Source: OMOG01 sp041485845
Lineage (GTDB): Bacteria > Acidobacteriota > Terriglobia > Bryobacterales > Bryobacteraceae
Length of the DNA stretch: 12,552 nt
Assembly (NCBI GenBank): GCA_041485845.1
Contig: JBGPKH010000215.1
Span: forward strand, 1-12,552
Reading direction: 5' to 3'
The translations under genes were made by a program, and so were the position numbers. Below, piece by piece: positions 7,700 to 12,552 of this stretch. The notes beneath the pieces were generated by a model, which saw nothing but the letters and a program-made list of their open reading frames with translations, was not told the DNA's origin and searched no databases. How positions within the stretch are numbered: position 1 is the stretch's first letter; each line of letters opens with the position of its first letter.

Positions 7700-8647
7700 A
7701 TGGCAAATCGCATCTGGCGGATTCTCACATTGGCGTGCGTAGCGGCGTTCCTGCTGTCGGCACAGCAGGGCCGCGTCGCCGGCCCCAGTTCGGGATTCGT
7801 GTTCGATAGCTCTACGAGCGCCTTGCGTCCCATCCTGGGAATTCCGGGCGCATCGGTCATCGGCGATCCGCTGAAACTCGGGTTCGACCTGGCTTCCGCG
7901 TCGGTCGCGCCCCGCCAGGATTCGGCGCTCGTCACCGCTTCGGATGGCGGGTCGCGCTTCCTCCGTCTGACGGCCGGCGCGGTGACCGAACGCGCCGTCG
8001 ATGGACTCCTGGGTGCGCCCGAGCGCGTGGCGTTCAGCCCTTCCGGGACTGCGGCCGCGCTTTATGCCGCGGGTAAGACGCAGGTGCTCACCGGCCTGCC
8101 CGATTCTCCCGTGGTGGCGGGCACGCTGGATCTCGACGGAACGCCTTCGGCCTTGGCCGTCAGCGATGACGGAAGCTACCTGTTGTTCGCCACCGCCGGT
8201 TCTATCCGTCTGCTGGGCATTGGCGGCGATAATCGCAAGTTGATGGATGCCGCGGATGGCGCCCTGGCGGCCTTTGCTCCGGGTGGTCATGATGCCGCGG
8301 TCTCGGATCCCGGGGGCGCGGGTATCGTGCTGTTCCGCGATCTCGCGGGGGCGTCCCAGCAAACCATCGTCGCCCCTCCGGACGACGCCATCGCGTCACC
8401 GGCCGGCCTGGCGTTCTCGGCCGACGGGCGCAAGCTGTTTCTCGCCAGCGCCGCCGCGCGATCGGTAGCGGCCTTCGATCTCCAAACGGGCGGCCGCGCC
8501 GCCATTGCCTGCAATTGCGTTCCGGCCGGCCTTGTCTCGATGGGCAATCTCTTCCGGCTCAGCGAACCCGGCCCGGCTCCGTTGTGGCTGTTCGATGGGT
8601 CCGCCGCACCTCGCATCGTGTTCGTACCGGCGCCGTCTGCCCGTTAG
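7700..8647 (+). CDS. Exported beta-propeller-like protein, function unknown
   Basis: 315 residues. A Lys/Arg-containing N-terminus and hydrophobic stretch (ILTLACVAAFLLSA) form a signal peptide, with cleavage likely near SAQQ. The rest has repeating units of about 40 residues with strand-turn signatures such as APERVAFSPSGTAAALY, TPSALAVSDDGSYLLFA and PAGLAFSADGRKLFLAS. These look like WD40/YVTN-type propeller blades, with the -xLAFSxDGxxLxxA- pattern. A pair of Cys, CNC, lies near residue 274. The start at 7700 is supported by GAGG (7688-7691), which overlaps the stop of the upstream gene, and by the signal peptide directly after it. No enzyme motif is visible. The close coupling to the Ig-like gene suggests the two products work together outside the cytoplasm. 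I do not recognise a named family. Confidence 0.8.
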   Translation: MANRIWRILTLACVAAFLLSAQQGRVAGPSSGFVFDSSTSALRPILGIPGASVIGDPLKLGFDLASASVAPRQDSALVTASDGGSRFLRLTAGAVTERAVDGLLGAPERVAFSPSGTAAALYAAGKTQVLTGLPDSPVVAGTLDLDGTPSALAVSDDGSYLLFATAGSIRLLGIGGDNRKLMDAADGALAAFAPGGHDAAVSDPGGAGIVLFRDLAGASQQTIVAPPDDAIASPAGLAFSADGRKLFLASAAARSVAAFDLQTGGRAAIACNCVPAGLVSMGNLFRLSEPGPAPLWLFDGSAAPRIVFVPAPSAR

Positions 8648-8719
8648 TACCTACGTAGTCAAGTCTCGGGGCGACGGTCCCGGCGCCTCCGCGTCAAATA
8701 CTCGGTTTCCTATTTGGTT

Positions 8720-8732
8720 CCGGCTACGCCGG
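8720..8732. repeat. Short GC hairpin in the spacer before glgA
   Basis: CCGGC (8720-8724) pairs with GCCGG (8728-8732) around the loop TAC. It lies 73 bases after the propeller gene. No T run follows, so I do not call it a terminator. Confidence 0.4.
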
Positions 8733-8769
8733 GTTAGTTTAAGGGCTTGTCATGAAACAACCTTCTCAT

Positions 8770-8847
8770 CGCTCCCTTTGGTCGCGGCTCAGTAACGCGT
8801 CTCTTGCCGAGCCGCGACCGCCCTCGCGTTTGGCGAGCAAGGGAGCG
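8770..8847. repeat. Nested palindromic element (three-way-junction fold)
   Basis: The outer arms CGCTCCCTT (8770-8778) and AAGGGAGCG (8839-8847) are perfectly complementary. They enclose a strong hairpin, GGTCGCGGCTC (8780-8790) with GAGCCGCGACC (8809-8819), and a small one, CTCGC (8823-8827) with GCGAG (8833-8837). The single strand could fold as a cloverleaf-like three-way junction. This resembles REP/BIME-type intergenic palindromes. It ends about 65 bases before the glgA promoter element. Confidence 0.7.
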
Positions 8848-8911
8848 GTCCCGCAATTGGCAACGTTATTTCTTTACGACCTCTCAGGAAGAGGACCCAC
8901 ACCCCACCTGC

Positions 8912-8917
8912 TACAAT
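8912..8917 (+). promoter_or_regulatory. Putative -10 element of glgA
   Basis: TACAAT ends 6 bases before the GTG at 8924, so the predicted transcription start falls on or beside the first base of the start codon: a leaderless transcript. No Shine-Dalgarno is present. A -35 match is not evident. Confidence 0.5.
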
Positions 8918-8923
8918 CCGTGT

Positions 8924-10345
8924 GTGGCTCGCGTCCTGATGGTCTCTTCGGAGGCCGCGCCGCTGGCAAAAACCGGCGGCTTGGCCGATGTTGTCGGATC
9001 CCTCCCCTCGGCCCTGCGCTCGTTCGGCGACGACGTGGCGGTCTTCATTCCACGCTACGGTTCCATCGATCTCAAAGGCGCCCGGCGCGTCTACGACAGC
9101 CTCCCCATCCATCTTGGCCTGGCCCGCTACGACACCGCCGTCTATCAGGCGGCCGAGGAGTTCCCGCTCTACCTGCTCGATTGCCCGCCGCTCTATGACC
9201 GCACGGGATTCTACGGCGAGTCGGGTTTGGACTATCCGGACAACCACATCCGCTTCGCCGTCTTCGCCCGGGCGGCTCTGGCCGTGGCGCGGGTCCTCTT
9301 TCTCACCGAAGTCTTCCACTGTCACGATTGGCAGGCCGGACTGGTGGCCGCCTATCTGCGCACCACCTTCGCCACCGATCCCACCTACCTGGGCGTCAAG
9401 ACGCTGTTCACCATCCATAACCTGGGCTATCAGGGCCTGTTTCCGAAATCCGTGCTGCCGCAGGTGGCGCTCGACCCCGCCGTGGACCGGCCCGGCCGCA
9501 TGGAATTCTTCGGCCGAATCAGCTACATCAAGGGCGGTATCGCCTACGCCGATGCCATCAATACCGTGAGCCCCACCTATGCGCGCGAGATCCAGACTCC
9601 CGAATACGGGTTCGGCCTGGATGGTGCCCTGCGCGCCCGCGCGGATGTGCTCACCGGCATCCTCAACGGCGTGGATTACCGGGAATGGAGCCCCGACGTC
9701 GACCCGCTTATCCCGGCCAATTACTCCCCCCGGGATCTGAGCGGCAAGCAGGTCTCGAAGCAGCACCTGATCGAGGAATTCGGCCTGCCGCCGGAGGCCA
9801 TGGCGCGCCCCCTGATCGGCATCGTCTCGCGATTCACGCGCCAGAAGGGCGCCGGCCTGATCGCGGAGGTGGCGGACCAGATCGTGGCCGAAGACGTCTA
9901 TCTGGCGGTGTTGGGAACCGGCGATCCCGAGTACGAGGACTTTTTCCGCCGCATGGCCGCTGAGTTCCCCGGCCGCATTGCGGTGCGCATCGGCTTCGAC
10001 AACCGCCTGGCGCACCTCATCGAGGCCGGCGCCGACATGTTCCTCATGCCCAGCCAATATGAGCCATGCGGCCTGAATCAAATCTACAGCTTGCGTTACG
10101 GTACGGTCCCGGTGGTCCGCGCCACCGGCGGCCTGGATGATACTATCGAGGAGGGCACCGGGTTCAAGTTTGCGGAGTATTCCGGACAGGCTCTTTTGGG
10201 CGCGGTCCGGGCCGCGATTCAGGCGTTCGCCGACCCGGACTCCTGGCGCCAGACGATGATCCGCGGCATGCAGAAGGACTTCTCGTGGAAGGCGTCCGCC
10301 GCGGCTTATTCGGCGCTCTACCGGAGGCTGCTGGGGAGGGTCTGA
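8924..10345 (+). CDS. glgA: Glycogen (starch) synthase, GT5 family
   Basis: 473 residues, close to the usual 470-480. The enzyme transfers glucose from ADP-glucose (or UDP-glucose) to the growing alpha-1,4-glucan in the cytoplasm. Landmarks: N-terminal VLMVSSEAAPLAKTGGLAD, with the sugar-nucleotide-binding KTGGLAD at 16-22; HDWQ at 134-137; RPLIGIVSRFTRQKG at 295-309; and the GT-B C-terminal signature YEPCGLNQIYSLRYG from 379 with catalytic Glu380, followed by ATGGLDDTI. I start at GTG 8924 because homologues begin with this MARVLMVSSE-type strand. The frame stays open further upstream to a TTG at 8804, but that part only reads through the palindromic spacer. The protein ends at LLGRV. No other glycogen gene is in the window. 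The thioredoxin gene follows 41 bases downstream on the same strand. Confidence 0.95.
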   Translation: MARVLMVSSEAAPLAKTGGLADVVGSLPSALRSFGDDVAVFIPRYGSIDLKGARRVYDSLPIHLGLARYDTAVYQAAEEFPLYLLDCPPLYDRTGFYGESGLDYPDNHIRFAVFARAALAVARVLFLTEVFHCHDWQAGLVAAYLRTTFATDPTYLGVKTLFTIHNLGYQGLFPKSVLPQVALDPAVDRPGRMEFFGRISYIKGGIAYADAINTVSPTYAREIQTPEYGFGLDGALRARADVLTGILNGVDYREWSPDVDPLIPANYSPRDLSGKQVSKQHLIEEFGLPPEAMARPLIGIVSRFTRQKGAGLIAEVADQIVAEDVYLAVLGTGDPEYEDFFRRMAAEFPGRIAVRIGFDNRLAHLIEAGADMFLMPSQYEPCGLNQIYSLRYGTVPVVRATGGLDDTIEEGTGFKFAEYSGQALLGAVRAAIQAFADPDSWRQTMIRGMQKDFSWKASAAAYSALYRRLLGRV

Positions 10346-10386
10346 ATCCTTTTGCCCAACAGGGATTCTAATACTTAGGAGATGAG

Positions 10387-10716
10387 ATGGCAGGTCTGAA
10401 CACACTAACCTTTTCCGATTCTACATTCGACCAGGACGTGCTCCGGTCGGAGGTACCGGTTCTGGTGGATTTCTGGGCCGAATGGTGCGGTCCCTGCCGG
10501 CAGATGGCGCCCACGATCGATGTCGTGGCCAGCGAGTATGCCGGTAAACTGAAGGTCGGCAAGCTGGATGTGGACGCCAACGGCGGCACCGCCATGCGGT
10601 ACAACATTCGGGGTATCCCTACCCTGCTGCTGTTCAAGGGCGGCAACATCGTGGAGCAGCGCGTGGGAGCGGTTGGAAAGTCGGAAGTGCAGAAGATGGT
10701 CGACCCCCACGTGTAA
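10387..10716 (+). CDS. trxA: Thioredoxin
   Basis: 109 residues, the standard length of a cytoplasmic thioredoxin. The redox active site WCGPC lies at 33-37 after the VLVDFWAEWC strand, and the conserved cis-proline is Pro78 in IRGIPTLLLF. The protein reduces disulfides in target proteins and is itself recycled by thioredoxin reductase, which is not in this window. It has no signal peptide. The start is fixed by AGGAG (10377-10381) five bases before the ATG. An AT-rich stretch (TCTAATAC, about 10367-10374) directly upstream could hold a promoter of its own, or the gene may be read through from glgA. A strong intrinsic terminator follows 28 bases after the stop. Confidence 0.96.
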   Translation: MAGLNTLTFSDSTFDQDVLRSEVPVLVDFWAEWCGPCRQMAPTIDVVASEYAGKLKVGKLDVDANGGTAMRYNIRGIPTLLLFKGGNIVEQRVGAVGKSEVQKMVDPHV

Positions 10717-10743
10717 CCAGACCCACCCGCACGAGTTTCGAAG

Positions 10744-10774
10744 ACCGGGATCCCACGGGTCCCGGTTTTTTTTT
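10744..10774 (+). terminator. Rho-independent terminator after thioredoxin
   Basis: ACCGGGA (10744-10750) pairs with TCCCGGT (10760-10766) around a 9-base loop, followed by a run of nine T (10766-10774). It lies 28 bases after the trxA stop and shields the minus-strand zinc-finger gene, whose stop is at 10791. Confidence 0.9.
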
Positions 10775-10790
10775 GCTGCCTGGCTTTTGC

Positions 10791-11183
10791 CTACCGGGCG
10801 CCCACCGGTTCCGATCCCGGTTCCCGGTCCATCTGCATGCCCACCGAGTCCTGGCACCTCACGCAATAACGTGCCCAGGAGATCGCGCGCAGCCGCTTGG
10901 GCGGGATCGGTTCTTCACACGAAAGGCAGGTGCCGTAGTCGCCGGAGTCCAACCGGTCCAGCGCTTCTTCGACTAATCTCAATTGTGCATAATCCAGCCC
11001 GTTGAGGCGAAGAGACACGAATTCATCGTGTGAGAGCTGTGCCTGGTCTTCTTCCCCCACGCGGCCCATCCCGGCCAGCGTGTCGAACTTAGCACCCAGG
11101 CCGGACATCATTGCCGCGCGTTTTTCGAGCAGTTGCTGCCGATACTCTGCGTTGCTATCCCGAACCGCTGCAGTTTTCTTCAT
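10791..11183 (-). CDS. DksA/TraR-family C4 zinc-finger protein
   Basis: 130 residues. The N-terminal half is helical and charged (EYRQQLLEKRAAMMSGLG, then LDYAQLRLVEEALDRLDSGDYG), matching the coiled-coil and lead-in of DksA/TraR proteins. The zinc ribbon is CLSCEEPIPPKRLRAISWAR followed by CVRC, with ligands Cys86, Cys89, Cys107 and Cys110. Family members insert the coiled coil into the RNA polymerase secondary channel and, with ppGpp, reset transcription; many shorter relatives are uncharacterised. Classic DksA has a conserved acidic coiled-coil tip, which I cannot place here, so I stop at the family level. The reading frame extends 13 codons upstream to 11222, but the ATG at 11183 has a strong GGGAGGG ribosome-binding site (plus 11187-11193) and a typical MKKT start. 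It converges on the trxA terminator. Confidence 0.9.
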   Translation of the reverse strand: MKKTAAVRDSNAEYRQQLLEKRAAMMSGLGAKFDTLAGMGRVGEEDQAQLSHDEFVSLRLNGLDYAQLRLVEEALDRLDSGDYGTCLSCEEPIPPKRLRAISWARYCVRCQDSVGMQMDREPGSEPVGAR

Positions 11184-11255
11184 GGACCCTCCCGTCTGCC
11201 GTCCTGCATTTCGGACAAACATACCTAATGGTTCAAGAACGGTATCAGAATTCTC

Positions 11256-11273
11256 TTCTTAAAACAATAAGAA
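11256..11273. repeat. AT-rich palindrome upstream of the zinc-finger gene
   Basis: TTCTTA (11256-11261) pairs with TAAGAA (11268-11273) around AAACAA. It sits in the most AT-rich stretch of the window (about 11222-11300), 73 bases upstream of the minus-strand gene's start. It could be an operator or promoter-region element; nothing more specific is visible. Confidence 0.3.
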
Positions 11274-11332
11274 AATCGGGAATTGCCAAAAGTAAGCAAG
11301 CCGGTGTTCTCCCGAGACGTGATTTACTGTGG

Positions 11333-11402
11333 GACAGGTCTCCCGGCCTGTCTACCGCCGCTGTGCAGTTTCTACATCTGGACTGGCGGTCTCTAGCCGC
11401 CA
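11333..11402. repeat. Double-hairpin intergenic repeat (copy B)
   Basis: The first hairpin is GACAGG (11333-11338) with CCTGTC (11347-11352), loop TCTCCCGG. The second is TGGCGG (11384-11389) with CCGCCA (11397-11402), loop TCTCTAG. Both loops begin TCTC. The first hairpin shares the pattern AGG-CTCC-CCTG-CTA with the one at 2284-2302. Confidence 0.55.
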
Positions 11403-11407
11403 CGCGC

Positions 11408-11744
11408 CTACTGCACCGTCAGGGTGGCTGCCCGGGTGACCCCTCCCGCCGTGGCCGGGATCGTCGCCGTCTGGGGTGACGGCCGGATGGGTGGTCGAGA
11501 TCGTGAACGTGGCCGCAGCCAGGCCCTGCGGGACGGTGACGACCAGTGGGGGCGCCCGGGCATACGGCGAGTTGCTCTGCACGCTGACCGCGGTTCCTCC
11601 GGAAGCGGCGGCGGTGAGCGTGACCGTCGCGTCCGCTCCGCCAATCACCTGCGTTGGGGAGATGGTCAGGTTGGCGAGCGTCCCCGATCCTAAGGGATTC
11701 ACCGTGAGCGAGGAGATCCCGGCGCCCGTTTCAACCGGCGCCCG
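11408..11744 (-). pseudogene. C-terminal remnant of an Ig-like repeat protein, frameshifted
   Basis: Read on the minus strand, the frame from 11744 gives ISSLTVNPLGSGTLANLTIS, then PTQVIGGADATVTLTAAASG, VVTVPQGLAAATFTISTTHP. This is a bacterial Ig-like domain of the kind repeated in large acidobacterial surface proteins. It then drops out of frame, and the expected last strands TATIPATAGGVTRAATLTVQ appear in another frame and end at a stop (11410-11408). The two join perfectly if one base is added to a run of four G at 11473-11476 (C on the coding strand). Upstream the frame closes at a stop (plus 11745-11747) inside the promoter region of the polymerase gene, so the 5' part and any signal peptide are missing. 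It is most likely a decaying gene end; a sequencing error could explain the shift but not the missing front. An ATG-less 116-residue frame from GTG 11702 exists but I doubt it is a real gene. Confidence 0.65.
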
Positions 11745-11745
11745 T

Positions 11746-11751
11746 TACAAT
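11746..11751 (+). promoter_or_regulatory. Putative -10 element of the family X polymerase gene
   Basis: TACAAT lies 18 bases before the TTG start at 11770. Transcription would begin near 11758, just before GAGG (11759-11762), which is seven bases from the TTG and can act as ribosome-binding site. No clear -35 is seen. Confidence 0.45.
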
Positions 11752-11769
11752 TGGTATCGAGGCCACCAC

Positions 11770-12552
11770 TTGGAGAACAAGGAAATCGCGCGCGTGCTCT
11801 GGGAGACCGCCGACCTGATGGAGATCGCCGGCGAAGACTCGTTCCGCATCCGCAGCTATCGCAACGGCGCGACCGCCATCGAAGGCTACCCCGAGCGCAT
11901 CGCCGACATCCTGCGCGATCCAGCGCGCAAGGTCACCGAGATCCCGGGAATCGGCAAGGGCCTGGCGCTCGTCCTGCAAGAGGTCGTGGAGCGCCGCTCG
12001 TGCGAGCGACGCGACGCGCTGTTACAGAGGTTCTCACCCACCGCGCTCGAGTTTCTCAAGATCCAGGGCCTGGGCCCGAAGAGCATCGCCGTGATCTTCG
12101 AGCACTACCACATCGGCACGATCGACGAGCTGGAGCGTCTGTGTCACGAGCAGAAACTGCGCGTGCTGCCGCGCATGGGCGCCAGGCTGGAAGAGAAGGT
12201 GCTGCGCTCCATCGCGCAATACCGCCAGCGGACCGGGCGGTATCTTTTGAGCTATGCCGATAACATGGCCGCGGAACTGGCGGAGGATCTGCGGCAGGCG
12301 CCGGGCGTAACCGCGGTGACGCCCGCCGGCAGTTTGCGGCGCGGGCGGGAAACCGTGGGGGATCTGGACCTGTTAGTGACCGGCCCGGAGGCCACGGCCG
12401 CGCTGGAACGGTTCGTGGCGTACCCGCGCGTCACCGAAGTGCTGATCCGCGGTGAGAACAAGGCCAGCGCCAAAGTAGGCCGCGATGGTTTGCAGGTGGA
12501 CGTGCGCGCGCTGCCGGAAGAGACCTTCGGCGCTGCCATGCAATACTTCACC
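11770..12552 (+). CDS. polX: DNA polymerase/3'-5' exonuclease PolX, 5' part (runs off the window)
   Basis: 261 codons are visible with no stop; the gene continues beyond 12552. The product is a family X DNA polymerase used in base-excision and gap-filling repair. The N-terminal 8-kDa-like region begins ENKEIARVLWETADLMEIAG. Helix-hairpin-helix motifs follow: IPGIGKG (58-64) and IQGLGPK (98-104). The catalytic palm motif GSLRRGRETVGDLDLL begins at 187, with metal-binding Asp198 and Asp200; the third Asp is Asp244 in LQVDVRAL. Bacterial PolX usually continues with a C-terminal PHP nuclease domain of about 240 residues, which would lie outside the window. I chose the TTG at 11770 because homologues start MENKEIA-like, GAGG precedes it by seven bases, and the predicted transcript starts near 11758. 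The frame is open further upstream but that part lies before the promoter. Confidence 0.9.
   Translation, partial: MENKEIARVLWETADLMEIAGEDSFRIRSYRNGATAIEGYPERIADILRDPARKVTEIPGIGKGLALVLQEVVERRSCERRDALLQRFSPTALEFLKIQGLGPKSIAVIFEHYHIGTIDELERLCHEQKLRVLPRMGARLEEKVLRSIAQYRQRTGRYLLSYADNMAAELAEDLRQAPGVTAVTPAGSLRRGRETVGDLDLLVTGPEATAALERFVAYPRVTEVLIRGENKASAKVGRDGLQVDVRALPEETFGAAMQYFT

Noticed and set aside
7442..8362. 306-residue minus-strand open frame across the Ig-like and propeller genes
   Set aside because: Spans two real plus-strand genes and has shadow-type composition.
8804..8923. 40-residue N-terminal extension of glycogen synthase from TTG 8804
   Set aside because: It reads through the palindromic element and the TACAAT promoter hexamer, and glycogen synthases start at the strand encoded from 8924.
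8648..8923. Possible tRNA or CRISPR in the repeat-rich spacer before glgA
   Set aside because: No acceptor stem with a T-loop GTTCRANNC pattern and no regularly spaced direct repeats; the structure is explained by palindromes.
8789..10405. 538-residue minus-strand open frame across glgA
   Set aside because: Antisense shadow of glgA with low-complexity His/Arg/Glu/Gly composition and no family features.

Overview
The window is GC-rich and looks like a piece of an Acidobacteriota chromosome, probably of the Solibacter/Bryobacter type. The basis is family content recalled from knowledge, not a database search: a large Oar-like TonB-dependent receptor with an N-terminal carboxypeptidase-regulatory domain, a membrane Ser/Thr kinase fused to a formylglycine-generating-enzyme-like (SUMF1) domain, a sialidase-fold Asp-box protein, and short secreted Ig-like and beta-propeller proteins. 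No rRNA, tRNA, CRISPR array, transposase or phage gene was found.

Layout, left to right. Positions 1-187 hold nothing I can support. At 188-369 lies the broken remnant of a hicA toxin gene, followed with a 4-base overlap by an intact hicB-like antitoxin (366-575). A kinase-SUMF1 fusion follows (631-2283). On the minus strand is the Oar-like receptor (2419-5658), divergent from a secreted Asp-box protein (5764-6783) across 105 bp that carry a putative promoter for each. After 326 bp without a recognisable gene come two tightly spaced genes, a secreted Ig-like protein with a C-terminal membrane segment (7110-7694) and a secreted beta-propeller-like protein (7700-8647). A palindrome-rich spacer precedes glycogen synthase (glgA, GTG start at 8924) and thioredoxin (10387-10716), which ends at a clear intrinsic terminator. 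On the minus strand follow a DksA/TraR-type C4 zinc-finger protein (10791-11183), a double-hairpin repeat, and a 5'-truncated, frameshifted Ig-like remnant (11408-11744). The window ends inside a family X DNA polymerase gene that starts at TTG 11770.

How the parts fit together: much of the window serves the cell envelope (kinase with an extracytoplasmic sensor-like domain, outer-membrane receptor, three exported proteins), mixed with housekeeping genes (glycogen synthesis, thiol redox, DNA repair). There is no single obvious multi-gene system. The best candidate for something under-described is the 7110/7700 pair of exported proteins.

Three structural themes recur. Several plus-strand genes have a TANNNT -10-like hexamer only 6-10 bases before the start codon and no Shine-Dalgarno, which suggests leaderless mRNAs. 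Intergenic spacers carry related palindromes. There are signs of gene decay (hicA remnant, Ig-like remnant).
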